From the NCBI GenBank assembly GCA_963711215.1, contig CAVQDH010000004.1, positions 68,490-132,489 on the forward strand: a stretch of 64,000 nucleotides of DNA. The letters run 5' to 3'. Positions 29,741 through 38,585 of the stretch are shown one piece after another. Position 1 is the first letter of the stretch. Every line of letters begins with the position of its first letter. This stretch comes from WHUA01 sp963711215. GTDB taxonomy: Bacteria > Pseudomonadota > Alphaproteobacteria > UBA8366. A program made the position numbers and the translations under genes. The notes beneath the pieces were generated by a model that worked only from the letters and a program-made list of their open reading frames with translations, did not search any database and was not told the origin of the DNA.

Positions 29741-30604
29741 ATGGCAGAAGTCGGTGTGGCGCCGGGACGGCTCAGCGAGCCGGGGCCCGCGCGCTCGGGT
29801 ATCGAACACGCGGCGCCTGGCGCGATAATTCAGAACGCGCGGCGGATCTGGGCGGTCGGCGCGGTCCATGGCGAAGCGGCTCGGCTCGGGGCGCTGCACG
29901 ATATCGTGGCCAGCCGCATCCAGTACGGCGATTGCATCGTTTATCTGGGTGATCTGCTTGGATACGGGCCGCAGGTTGCCGAAGCGGTGGACGAGCTGCT
30001 GCGGTTTCGGGCCGCCTTTCTGGCGCGGCCGCCTTTCGTTCACCATGACGATTTCGTGTGCCTGCGCGGCCAGCAGGAGGAGATCTGGCAGAAGCTTCTG
30101 CAGATCCAGTTTGCGGTCAACCCGCTGGAAGTCATCGATTGGGCGCTGGCGCATGGCGCGGAGGCCACGATTCGCGCTTATGGCGGCGACGCGCTGAGCG
30201 CGCGGTCCGCCGCGCGGGGCGGCGCCCTGGCCTTGACACGCTGGGCCGGTGAGATGCGCGAGCGGATGCGGCAGTGTCCGGGCCATATCGCGCTGCTCAA
30301 CAGCCTTCGGCGGTCGGCCCGCACGGAAAGCGGCAAGCTGCTGTTCGTCAATGCCGGCATCGATACCGGCCGGCCGTTCGCCGAGCAGACCGACGGGTTC
30401 TGGTGGGGCAGCCGCGCATTCGACTCGATCGACGCGCCCTATGAAGGGTTTCGGGCGGTGGTTCGCGGCCTCGACCCGGTCCGGCGCCGGTTCGCACTAA
30501 AGCCCTGGTCGGTCACGATCGACGGCGGCTGCGGTTTCGGCGGGTCGCTGATCGCCCTTTGCTTCGCGCCGATGGGTGAGATACTCGACCGTGTGGAGAT
30601 TTGA
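29741..30604 (+). CDS. Metallophosphoesterase-like protein with degenerate active-site motifs
   Basis: A 287-residue protein. The block RRIWAVGAVHGEAARLGALHDI...GDCIVYLGDLLGYGPQ aligns with the serine/threonine phosphatase-type metallophosphoesterase fold, where the first motif is normally GDIHG and the second GDxxxxG. Here the first metal-binding Asp is replaced by Ala (GAVHG), and the usual GNHE motif appears as RGQQEE. So some metal ligands look lost, which suggests reduced or absent catalysis, perhaps a binding or regulatory role. It lies between carD and rpoH. The start is uncertain; residues 1-35 look unconserved. Confidence 0.7.
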   Translation: MAEVGVAPGRLSEPGPARSGIEHAAPGAIIQNARRIWAVGAVHGEAARLGALHDIVASRIQYGDCIVYLGDLLGYGPQVAEAVDELLRFRAAFLARPPFVHHDDFVCLRGQQEEIWQKLLQIQFAVNPLEVIDWALAHGAEATIRAYGGDALSARSAARGGALALTRWAGEMRERMRQCPGHIALLNSLRRSARTESGKLLFVNAGIDTGRPFAEQTDGFWWGSRAFDSIDAPYEGFRAVVRGLDPVRRRFALKPWSVTIDGGCGFGGSLIALCFAPMGEILDRVEI

Positions 30605-30829
30605 TCTCGCGCCACCGCAGGGTCCTATAAGCTGATAGTTCCTCCGGGTTTATGGGTAAGGTTTAATCAAATTTATGTGATATTCTCTATTTGCATATCA
30701 GGAACTAGGAAATGTTTTAGAACGATTCCATAAAAAGGGTTCTTAAAATCCGACTAATTTGATAATATATTAGCGTCGAGCATATTGGTATTGACCGGGC
30801 AGCCCGGTCAGCAACGCCGTGAGGATGTC
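30605..30829. promoter_or_regulatory. AT-rich rpoH upstream region with a leader hairpin
   Basis: This 225-base gap is much more AT-rich than its surroundings and probably holds the rpoH promoters; I cannot assign exact hexamers. Near its end a perfect seven-base-pair stem GACCGGG/CCCGGTC (30793-30809, loop CAG) stands about 20 bases upstream of the start codon and just before the GAGG ribosome-binding site. Confidence 0.5.
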
Positions 30830-31736
<907 letters not shown>

Positions 31737-31755
31737 GCAATCCGGGGCGAAGGAA

Positions 31756-32568
31756 TCAACGAGCGGCCGGGCCTAGCCCGGCCGTTTCGATTTGTTCGGG
31801 ATGGGTCGCCTCGATCAAGGGCCCGTTCCAGGATTTGATCCAGCCGCGGACACGGATGCGCTTTCCCTCGAGGTCCTTGAGCGATAGGCCGGCGTCACGG
31901 AACGCCTTGGCATTGCGCGCTTCCACCAGCACCGTGAAATCGCTTCGCCAGTCCGCGCCGAAATTGAGGAAGGTCTTGCCCTTGCGGGTCGCGACCGCGA
32001 GCACCGCGCCTTCGACGATCTGAAAAGTGTCGATGTCATGCGCCACCGTCTCCGGCGTGCGCATCGCGTAATACGGGTGCGCCCAAATGCCGCGCCGGGC
32101 CGCACGGGCGGCGCGCTCGAGCGCCAGCATCTCCGGAATGACGCTACGGTTGTCCTTGAAGGTATAGACCCGCGCCATGCCTTGCGCGAGCATGGCGCCC
32201 TGAATCCAGAGCCCGGTTTCCGCGTCCGCGAGATGCGCCAGCAGGCGGCGGTTGCGGTCGATCTCGCGCCCGCCGTAATGGAGCGTCAGCCGCCGGCCGA
32301 GCGTCAGGCGTTCGAGCGCGGCCTTCGACTCGGCGGCGAGCGGCCATGTCTTGAAGCCGGGACGGCCGAGCGGCAGCTTCGGTGCCTGCAGGCCGACCAA
32401 GCGCACCTGCCTTCCGTCGTCGAGAACGAGCGTATCGCCGTCGATCACCTCGACCGCCTTGGCGCTGCCGCCCGGTTTCAAGCCGTCGGGAAGGCGAACC
32501 GCGTCCGCCGCCTCCGCGATGGCCGGGAGGCCGAAAACGAAGAGCAGGATGAGCAGACGGCGCAGCAT
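31756..32568 (-). CDS. Secreted staphylococcal nuclease-like (SNase/thermonuclease) domain protein
   Basis: A 270-residue protein starting MLRRLLILLFVFGLPAIAEA, a clear signal peptide. The SNase OB-fold follows (AVEVIDGDTLVLDDGRQVRLVGLQAP...WIQGAMLAQGMARVYTF). In thermonuclease the catalytic residues are Arg, Glu, Arg; here the first appears as VRLVGLQAP, while the usual E/D-x-A block is changed, so nuclease activity is uncertain. The C-terminal 100 residues form a second OB-like domain (EGAVLAVATRKGKTFLNFGADWRSDFTV). It is probably periplasmic. It is convergent with rpoH. Confidence 0.85.
   Translation of the reverse strand: MLRRLLILLFVFGLPAIAEAADAVRLPDGLKPGGSAKAVEVIDGDTLVLDDGRQVRLVGLQAPKLPLGRPGFKTWPLAAESKAALERLTLGRRLTLHYGGREIDRNRRLLAHLADAETGLWIQGAMLAQGMARVYTFKDNRSVIPEMLALERAARAARRGIWAHPYYAMRTPETVAHDIDTFQIVEGAVLAVATRKGKTFLNFGADWRSDFTVLVEARNAKAFRDAGLSLKDLEGKRIRVRGWIKSWNGPLIEATHPEQIETAGLGPAAR
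31764..31784. terminator. Hairpin between convergent rpoH and nuclease genes
   Basis: Perfect eight-base-pair inverted repeat CGGCCGGG/CCCGGCCG (31764-31771 and 31777-31784, loop of five) followed on the plus strand by TTTCGATTT. It begins 27 bases after the rpoH stop and overlaps the last codons of the nuclease gene. Confidence 0.65.
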
Positions 32569-32717
32569 GAGCAGAAGTATACCCTGCCCTGCGCGCATGG
32601 TCCGCAAACGAGACTTTGCACGGCGCGCGGCGCGGCATAAATTTATGCCAAGGGGCCCGTTGCCATCCCGTACCGTCCGGAACGTCCCGGTCCCGCACAG
32701 CCAGCGAGTTCGAGCCA

Positions 32718-33677
32718 GTGGAAGCCGTTGTCCAGAGCGATCTCTATCCCGATATCGAGCCGTACGAGACGGGCTGGTTGCGCGTCGACGATCGCCATAC
32801 GCTTTATTGGGAGCAGTCCGGCAAGCGCAGCGGCCTGCCTGCGTTGTTCCTGCACGGCGGCCCGGGCTCCGGCGCCACGCCGGCGCATCGCCGGTTCTTC
32901 AATTCCTCGCATTACCGCATCGTCGTGTTCGACCAGCGCGGCGCCGGCCGTTCGACGCCGCTGGGCGAGCTGACGGATAACACCACCGGCTACCTCGTCT
33001 CCGACATCGAGATGCTGCGCCGGCATCTCGGCATCGAGCGCTGGCTCGTCTTCGGTGGCTCATGGGGCTCGAGCCTGGCGCTCGCCTATGCCGAAGCACA
33101 TCCCGAGCGATGCCTCGCGCTCGTGCTGCGCGGTATCTTCCTCTGCCGGCAATGCGAGGTCGACTGGTTCATGACCGGCATGCGCCGGATCTTCCCGGAA
33201 GCCTGGCGCCGCTTCGCCGAGTATTTGCCGGCGGACGAGCGGCACGACCTGCTGGCCGGCTACTACCGCCGCCTCACCGACGCGAATCCCGACGTGCACA
33301 TGCCGGCGGCGCGGGTGTGGAGCCAGTATGAGGGCGCCTGCTCGACGCTCCGGCCGAACCCGGAAACCGTCGCGGCGTTCGGTGACCCGCGAGTCGCGCT
33401 CGGCCTCGCCCGCATCGAGGCGCATTACTTCGTCAACCGCCTGTTCATGGCCGAGGGACAGTTGCTGCGGGATGCGCATCGCCTCGGCAATATTCCCGGC
33501 GTCATCGTGCAGGGACGCTACGACGTGGTCTGCCCGATCGAATCCGCCGATGCGCTGGCCCGCGCCTGGCCGAAATCGGACTATGTCATCATCCCCGACG
33601 CCGGGCATTCCGCGATGGAGCCCGGCATCCGCACGGCGCTTCTGGAAGCGACCAACCATTTCCGCAATCTCGGCTGA
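32718..33677 (+). CDS. pip: Proline iminopeptidase
   Basis: A 319-residue alpha/beta-hydrolase of family S33 that removes N-terminal proline from peptides. Visible features: the oxyanion motif HGGPGSG, DQRGAGRS, the nucleophile elbow GGSWGSSLALAYA, and the catalytic Asp (QGRYDVVCP) and His (DAGHSAMEPG) near the C-terminus. The length is normal. The start is a GTG at 32718 (VEAVVQSDLYPDIEPYETGWL), where family similarity begins. Confidence 0.95.
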   Translation: MEAVVQSDLYPDIEPYETGWLRVDDRHTLYWEQSGKRSGLPALFLHGGPGSGATPAHRRFFNSSHYRIVVFDQRGAGRSTPLGELTDNTTGYLVSDIEMLRRHLGIERWLVFGGSWGSSLALAYAEAHPERCLALVLRGIFLCRQCEVDWFMTGMRRIFPEAWRRFAEYLPADERHDLLAGYYRRLTDANPDVHMPAARVWSQYEGACSTLRPNPETVAAFGDPRVALGLARIEAHYFVNRLFMAEGQLLRDAHRLGNIPGVIVQGRYDVVCPIESADALARAWPKSDYVIIPDAGHSAMEPGIRTALLEATNHFRNLG

Positions 33678-33801
33678 CGGCGCGCCGCCGTCACGCCGCC
33701 ATCGTCACGCCGCCATAGGAAAGCGCGGCCGTGGGCGCTATCATGCACGGGTCCGTGCAAAAGAGGCTTGGCGGCGCGGACGAGGGGCGAAGCAGGGGGT
33801 A

Positions 33802-34341
33802 ATGACGGTGGCGAGGGTGTTCGGCATGGCTGCCCGGATCGCGGCCGGGGCTCTGATCCTGACGGGTCTCTTGCTTGCATCGGCGCGCGCCGACGAAGAT
33901 CCGGCCTTCGTCAAGCTTTCTGCCGGCGCGATCGGGCTTCTGCCGTCTGACCGTAACAAGGCGGGCTATTTCGGCCTTGAGTTTATCGGCGGCCCAAGTC
34001 TCGATTTATGGCATATCCGGCCCTCTATCGGTGTGGGGTTGTCGATGGATGCGACGGCTTATGGCTACACCGCGCTCAATCTCGACATTTATTTCGGGCC
34101 GCGACTCGTGCTGACGCCGTCGGTTGGTATCGGGCTCTATCACACGGGCAGTGGACAGGACCTCGGCAGCGTTCTTGAATTCCGCAACGGGGCTGAGCTC
34201 GCCTGGCGCTTCGACGACCGGTCGCGGCTCGGTCTCGGCTTCCACTACCTCTCGAATTTCGGCATCGGCGACAGCGATCCCGGGACGTCCACGCTGACCG
34301 TGTTCTACGCCCATCCGCTGGGCTGGATCCTGCCGCCCTGA
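33802..34341 (+). CDS. PagL-like outer-membrane acyloxyacyl hydrolase (lipid A deacylase family)
   Basis: A 179-residue protein with a signal peptide (about residues 10-30, ending ARA) and a small beta-barrel pattern with alternating hydrophobic strands and a C-terminal aromatic-rich strand. The C-terminal block GLGFHYLSNFGIGDSDPGTSTLTVFY resembles the PagL active-site region. In PagL the catalytic pair reads H-x-S-N; here it is H-Y-L-S-N, so the His is shifted by one residue. Either the alignment differs or catalysis is altered. If active it would trim the 3-position acyl chain of lipid A. Confidence 0.75.
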   Translation: MTVARVFGMAARIAAGALILTGLLLASARADEDPAFVKLSAGAIGLLPSDRNKAGYFGLEFIGGPSLDLWHIRPSIGVGLSMDATAYGYTALNLDIYFGPRLVLTPSVGIGLYHTGSGQDLGSVLEFRNGAELAWRFDDRSRLGLGFHYLSNFGIGDSDPGTSTLTVFYAHPLGWILPP

Positions 34342-34404
34342 CACCTGCAGGCGGGCCATTCCCATTCAGTTCGCCCTGTCCGATGTGCTATAAGGCGCTC
34401 CGAC

Positions 34405-34481
34405 GCGCCCGTAGCTCAGCTGGATAGAGCACCAGATTCCTAATCTGGGGGTCACAGGTTCAAGTCCTGTCGGGCGCGCCA
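34405..34481 (+). tRNA. tRNA-Arg (anticodon CCT)
   Basis: A complete cloverleaf: acceptor stem GCGCCCG/CGGGCGC, D arm with AGCTGGATA loop, anticodon stem CCAGA/TCTGG around TTCCTAA (anticodon CCT, reading AGG codons), T arm ACAGG/CCTGT with TTCAAGT loop, discriminator G and encoded CCA. A TATAAG box lies upstream. The island is inserted in its 3' half, and the left copy keeps the tRNA whole. Confidence 0.97.
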
Positions 34482-34482
34482 T
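34433..34482 (+). repeat. attL, left 50-bp direct repeat
   Basis: Runs from within the anticodon stem of tRNA-Arg to one base past its CCA. It is identical base for base to 54869-54918. Beyond the repeat, similarity continues weakly (TTTCAATA shared three bases further on). Confidence 0.95.
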
Positions 34483-34527
34483 AATTTCAATAACTTACAA
34501 ATCTTAGCGCTATGGCACAGGTGGTGT

Positions 34528-34545
34528 GGGTACAGAGCGGGTACA
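34528..34545 (+). promoter_or_regulatory. Paired GGGTACA motifs near attL (possible integrase arm sites)
   Basis: Two GGGTACA heptamers start 11 bases apart (34528 and 34539), about one helical turn. The same pair with the same spacing occurs beside attR (54733 and 54744). Matching pairs at both ends suggest arm-type binding sites of the integrase. Confidence 0.5.
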
Positions 34546-34703
34546 AGATTCGCACGGCTCGACCGAGCATATTCTAAAGCCAAGGCTCGTCAGGATGCTG
34601 GGTTCGGCAAACGAATTTGGGGCCAATACAGTGGTCATGCCCTGTTCGTTGAAGTGGAGGGAGCCGTTACGCGCATGAAATCGGGAGCGAAGGAGACTCT
34701 TTG

Positions 34704-35357
34704 ATGCCGCGAGAATGGGGTGCGACCGGTGCTTTTGACTATTTTCCACCGAGACTGTCTGACGAAAACAAAGAGCATATTTACGAGCTCCTTAAGGGGA
34801 GCGGGGCGACGGACTCGGAATTTCATCTCTTCGTCGGCGAACTCGCAGAAGCAGTCGGTCGCTATGATAGCCACGCAAATGAGCGGGAGCGTACAAAGCC
34901 AGCAGCCGTCAAAGCTAACCTCAAACGCGGGATCGAGACAGCGAAGGCATTGCTTGATGTCCTTAACAATCTGGATGGAAACTCAAAGGCGTTGCTTTGC
35001 GAAGTCGGAGCGGAGGATTTCCGGACCTTCCAGGGCTATGCGGCTCGTAGTTTGACCGGATTGATGAAAGCCCTAAAGGCGGCTAACGAGTATCCTAAGA
35101 GCGGCAATTTGGTGGAGCATCATCGCTTGCTCTTGGCCGCTGATGTCGTCGATGCAATGAGGTGCTATTTAAAAATCGAGCCGACGCTGACCCGCGGTGG
35201 CCTTTACGAGGCAATACTTGAAGTAGCCCTAAAAGAGGCAACGGGAAAAGAGGCGCGGGCCGTGCATGCGCTTGCCCGGCGGGCGTTGTTCGAAGTCGTA
35301 AAATTGAAAGCGGAAGGTGGCCCTACCGGATATGAGTTTGTAGAGAAGTCCACATAA
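34704..35357 (+). CDS. Hypothetical helical protein, first gene of the island
   Basis: A 217-residue soluble, mostly alpha-helical protein starting MPREWGATGAFDYFPP, with GGAG eight bases upstream of the ATG. No motif that I recognise. Its size, helical content and place next to an attachment site are common among abortive-infection or toxin-like genes, but nothing in the sequence proves this. GC content is lower than the chromosome. Confidence 0.75.
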   Translation: MPREWGATGAFDYFPPRLSDENKEHIYELLKGSGATDSEFHLFVGELAEAVGRYDSHANERERTKPAAVKANLKRGIETAKALLDVLNNLDGNSKALLCEVGAEDFRTFQGYAARSLTGLMKALKAANEYPKSGNLVEHHRLLLAADVVDAMRCYLKIEPTLTRGGLYEAILEVALKEATGKEARAVHALARRALFEVVKLKAEGGPTGYEFVEKST

Positions 35358-35450
35358 TCGGGCCGGAATTACGATTGATCAGATGGAGCAGAAACTGAGA
35401 GTCTGACCAGTATCGTCCAGCCTCGCTCGATAAAACGCGAGGACTGGACC

Positions 35451-35690
35451 ATGATCCAAACAGCTTCTCGACCTTTGCCTCAGACTGGCTTTGTCCGCCT
35501 GTCTATCATCCTTAACTACATACCAGTGGGAAAATCGACCTGGTGGGAAGGCGTCCGTACCGGCCGTTTCCCGACCCCGGTTAAGCTTGGCCCGCGCATC
35601 ACCGCGTGGCGCGCAGAAGACATCCATCAACTGATTGCTGACCTCGGTTGCGTCGTGACCTCGCGGAATGAGGTCGCTGATGACGAGTAA
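35451..35690 (+). CDS. alpA: AlpA-family DNA-binding regulator
   Basis: A 79-residue protein with the AlpA/MerR-like winged helix-turn-helix pattern: a conserved IPVGKSTWWEGVRTGRFPTPVKLGPRITAWRAEDIHQLI block. AlpA proteins act as excisionase-like factors or activators of integrase in P4-type islands. The next gene overlaps its end by 23 bases. Confidence 0.9.
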   Translation: MIQTASRPLPQTGFVRLSIILNYIPVGKSTWWEGVRTGRFPTPVKLGPRITAWRAEDIHQLIADLGCVVTSRNEVADDE

Positions 35691-36144
35691 GAGCAAAACC
35701 ACCGGGTGTGGCGCATCGTTGCGGCCGGCAGATCCGCAGTCACAAGCTAATCGGGTTAGTGGCAAGACGGATGGCAGTGCCAAGGATGCGCTACTGACTG
35801 CCAAGCCCCTCGGTGATTCTCGCGCCAAACGGCGTCTCAACCACACCGTAATTTGCTTATTGTCTGATCGGTGGCGCCTGTGCGGTGACAGCTCGCAGTG
35901 GCGCCTCGAGCATTTTGTGGCGCCTAAGTGGCGGCCAATCGCGTTCATAGCGTCTGAAAAGGCAGTCCTGACGCGTCTCCTATGGGAGAACGGTATCAGC
36001 CTGTCCCCCGAAGCCATTTGCGCTCTGGACCACCTGCCAGAGCGTTTTTGCGACTGGCGCGACCGGCGGATCGCGTACCGCAATAACTTGGAGAAAACAG
36101 GGACGCCGAAAGCGCGGCAAAAGCCAAAGGCAATCGAGGCCTAG
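35668..36144 (+). CDS. Hypothetical island protein overlapping alpA
   Basis: A 158-residue protein starting inside the alpA 3' end. The N-terminal 55 residues are Ser/Lys-rich and probably unstructured; the rest (VICLLSDRWRLCGDSSQWRLEHFVAPKWRPIAFIASEKAVL...) looks folded, with a final basic tail. A helix-turn-helix-like WENGISLSPEAICALD is possible. No family recognised. Overlap with alpA suggests coupled translation. Confidence 0.65.
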   Translation: MRSLMTSKSKTTGCGASLRPADPQSQANRVSGKTDGSAKDALLTAKPLGDSRAKRRLNHTVICLLSDRWRLCGDSSQWRLEHFVAPKWRPIAFIASEKAVLTRLLWENGISLSPEAICALDHLPERFCDWRDRRIAYRNNLEKTGTPKARQKPKAIEA

Positions 36145-36340
36145 ACTAGGACATGCCAATCATGCTGGCGGCTGACGCTCCTTATAGAGTAAGTTTGGTA
36201 GCTCTCCCCTCCGGGAGAGGAGCGGTACGCGACACACCCTGTCGCCCCAGCCCCGAAGACGCCAGCGGATCCCGTGCCGGTACAGCTAGTGGCAGCGCCC
36301 GAATAGCTGTCTCCGCCACGTCTACGCATAGCATATCGCC

Positions 36341-37060
36341 ATGCACCGATTGACCCGGGTCATCACACTTGGGCAGGCGGAGAGCCTAGCCCACGCGGTA
36401 GGCTTTGCGCGGCAGATGGGCTCACCACTCAATCGGTTCCTAACAGTTCTTTGGGAACGGGCGAGTGTCGTCGGACGTATTCAGGAGGCTCAAGCCCGAT
36501 TTCTTGAGCGCATGCGGAAATGGCTCAAATATCGTGGCATTGACACCGCCTGGGTCTGGGTGATCGAAAACGGCCGCGAAATGGGGTTGCACAGTCACAT
36601 CCTCGTTCACGTTCCTGCTGCACATTTCAATGCTTGGAAAAACATGCTGCCGGCCTGGGTAGATGGCGACGTCGACGCGAAGACGATCCACGTTACGACA
36701 ATCCAGTACTCGAAAAGGCAGGACGCTGCCCTCAATCGAGTAAAGGGTACGCTCAAATACCTGCTCAAAGGCACCACGAGCCAGTCTGCAGCGCTGTTGG
36801 GCATCCGCAAAGAAAGCCAGGGTATCATCTCAGGTAAGCGTACAGGGACTAGCCAGAACCTCGGTCCAGCTGCTCGCCTCGACTTTGCGCGAATAAAGCA
36901 GGATTGCATCGTCGCCACGAGCGACACTGGGAACAACAAATCTGCCGCGCCGGATCGTCCATCAGCTATCGCTCTGGAAGTAGGAGATAGCGAGGATCCC
37001 CTCGACATCCCTGAGTGCTTGCGTAGGGATAGAAGAGGCGGTCGAAGGTGGCGATCCTAG
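36341..37060 (+). CDS. HUH-type replication initiator-like protein
   Basis: A 239-residue protein. The central part VWVIENGREMGLHSHILVHVP contains an H-x-H pair (His84, His86) flanked by hydrophobic residues, as in the metal-binding HUH motif of rolling-circle Rep and relaxase proteins. Downstream, VKGTLKYLLKGT (Tyr140, Lys143) resembles the Tyr/Lys motif III of Rep proteins. The N-terminus lacks a clear motif I. It may nick DNA to replicate the excised island or a phage satellite. Repeats just downstream (37074-37301) are candidate target sites. Confidence 0.7.
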   Translation: MHRLTRVITLGQAESLAHAVGFARQMGSPLNRFLTVLWERASVVGRIQEAQARFLERMRKWLKYRGIDTAWVWVIENGREMGLHSHILVHVPAAHFNAWKNMLPAWVDGDVDAKTIHVTTIQYSKRQDAALNRVKGTLKYLLKGTTSQSAALLGIRKESQGIISGKRTGTSQNLGPAARLDFARIKQDCIVATSDTGNNKSAAPDRPSAIALEVGDSEDPLDIPECLRRDRRGGRRWRS

Positions 37061-37073
37061 GCTATTTTCCACG

Positions 37074-37301
37074 CAGTACGCACACACACGCCCGCGCGAA
37101 AAGGGGTACGAGGAAAAACAGATATCGGAAAACAGATACTTGGAAAGGGCCACGAACGTGCATTGCGCCAAATGAGAGCCCACCGTCAGGGAAGGTGCCC
37201 CCCCCCCCCCCAACCCTCGAAGGGCGGGGCTGACGGAACCATTCAAGCAAATATTTGTCGGCCAGTACGCGCGCCCGCGCGGGCGCATCTAGGGGTACGA
37301 G
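37074..37301 (+). repeat. Pair of 39-bp imperfect direct repeats with a 14-C run between them
   Basis: Copies at 37074-37112 and 37263-37301 share CAGTACGC at the start and GGGGTACGAG at the end, with CG-rich middles; about 29 of 39 positions agree. Between them are a short AACAGATA direct repeat (37117-37138) and 14 consecutive Cs (37198-37211). The layout just after a Rep-like gene suggests iterons or a replication origin, but this is an inference. Confidence 0.6.
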
Positions 37302-37334
37302 TAATCAAACAGTTGAGAGTAGGGGACGAATTGG

Positions 37335-37571
37335 ATGTCGAAGCGTCAGCGGCCCCGGTGTGGGGCACAGACCCGTAGGGGTGCCACCTGCCATGCCCTG
37401 GCGGTGTGGGACAGTGTATTGGGTAGGCCCCGCAACGGGCGATGCCGGCTACACGGGGGACTGTCAACGGGGCCGAAGACGGATGAGGGCAGGCGACGAA
37501 GTCTGGAAGCGCTACATAAAGGGCACGCTGAGTGGAGCGCACGGCGGACGCGTACCTCCTTTGACAAATGA
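37335..37571 (+). CDS. HGGxSTGPKT-motif small protein
   Basis: A 78-residue basic protein with a Cys pattern RCGAQTRRGATCHA...CRLHGG and the signature HGGLSTGPKTDEGRRRSLEALHKGH. Such proteins are common next to phage and island replication or packaging genes in alphaproteobacteria. Their function is not known. The cysteines and His probably bind zinc. Confidence 0.88.
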   Translation: MSKRQRPRCGAQTRRGATCHALAVWDSVLGRPRNGRCRLHGGLSTGPKTDEGRRRSLEALHKGHAEWSARRTRTSFDK

Positions 37572-38116
37572 GGAGCACTACGATCTCGGCTGACAAGCTT
37601 GGACTGCAGCGTGTGGGTAGTCTCAGGGTGATCAGAAATCCAGCTATTATTTAGATAAATCTTGCGCAGATTCTGACGCCGCTGCGATGCTAGCATCTCG
37701 AAGCCAAATGACCCACCGACGCAGGAACTCGCGGTAATCGCTTTCAGTGATCCGCAGGAAATTCACCGCGGTCAGTTGCTTTGACTGTTCTTCGTTCCTT
37801 CGATCGTAAAGTCCGCTACCTGCACAACTCAAGCACGCCGTCGCGTGCGTCTACCCCTACTTCCCGGCACAGTACGACGCGGGGTGTCTCATGTTTCCGC
37901 GTAGTGCTGTTGCGTGAGATGCGCTCCGCTTGACGGTCGAAAGGCGTCCACCCAACTCATACGCGTGAGCGCAACACGCCAAGGTCGCTCACGGATGTCC
38001 CCGCGCCGCCCTCCACAAACCCCTTGTGGAACGGCACGGGGCATCTTTTTCTGGGGCGCTAGGAGACGAACAAACTCCGCTGCGGCGACCATTGAACGAG
38101 GCCAGATGTTCCAGGT
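37572..38116. other. 545-base stretch without a convincing gene
   Basis: Only weak reading frames exist. A TTG-initiated minus-strand frame of 61 codons (37647-37832) has a plausible amphipathic end but no ribosome-binding site and no known relative. No repeats of note. Confidence 0.35.
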
Positions 38117-38383
38117 ATGTCCTCCTCTATGCACCCCCGCGACCAACTCCTGACCCTCGGCGACCTGGCGCGTGCGCACCGCGTCGTCGCGTGCCATTGC
38201 CGGACGTGTCACCACCGGAACTACCTGGCACCGGAGACGATCATTCACCGGACGGGGCCACATCTGAGAGTGGAGTGGGCCAAGAAGTACCTATGGTGCA
38301 GCCGGTGCGGATCGAAGGATGTCACCGCAGAGCAGGGCGAACAGGCGCGGCATCCATATCGATATCCGAAGCCGGAGAGGTGA
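38117..38383 (+). CDS. Small zinc-ribbon protein
   Basis: An 88-residue protein (start at 38117 or at the Met at 38129) with two Cys pairs: CHCRTCHHRN near residue 27 and CSRCGSKD near residue 61, typical of a zinc ribbon, plus a conserved-looking LGDLARAHRVVA segment. Similar small zinc proteins occur in alphaproteobacterial phages and islands. Function unknown. Confidence 0.7.
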   Translation: MSSSMHPRDQLLTLGDLARAHRVVACHCRTCHHRNYLAPETIIHRTGPHLRVEWAKKYLWCSRCGSKDVTAEQGEQARHPYRYPKPER

Positions 38384-38585
38384 TGACGCGCACGAATGGC
38401 CGCGAGAGGAGGGCGACGCCTGTTAGAGGGAGATCGATTAAGAAAGAGCTGATCGGATGGACTTCCCCAAGAAATCAAGTTAACTAAACGCGGCGCGCAC
38501 GAAAGGGGACCGGGGCGCAAAAAGCCGTAGCGGCGCGCAGGAAGCACCAGCAGCGCCCAATATAACTTAACACGCGGAGAAAGAT

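Noticed and set aside
37060..37330. Short frames across the repeats after the Rep-like gene
   Set aside because: They run through the C run and low-complexity CG repeats and resemble no protein.
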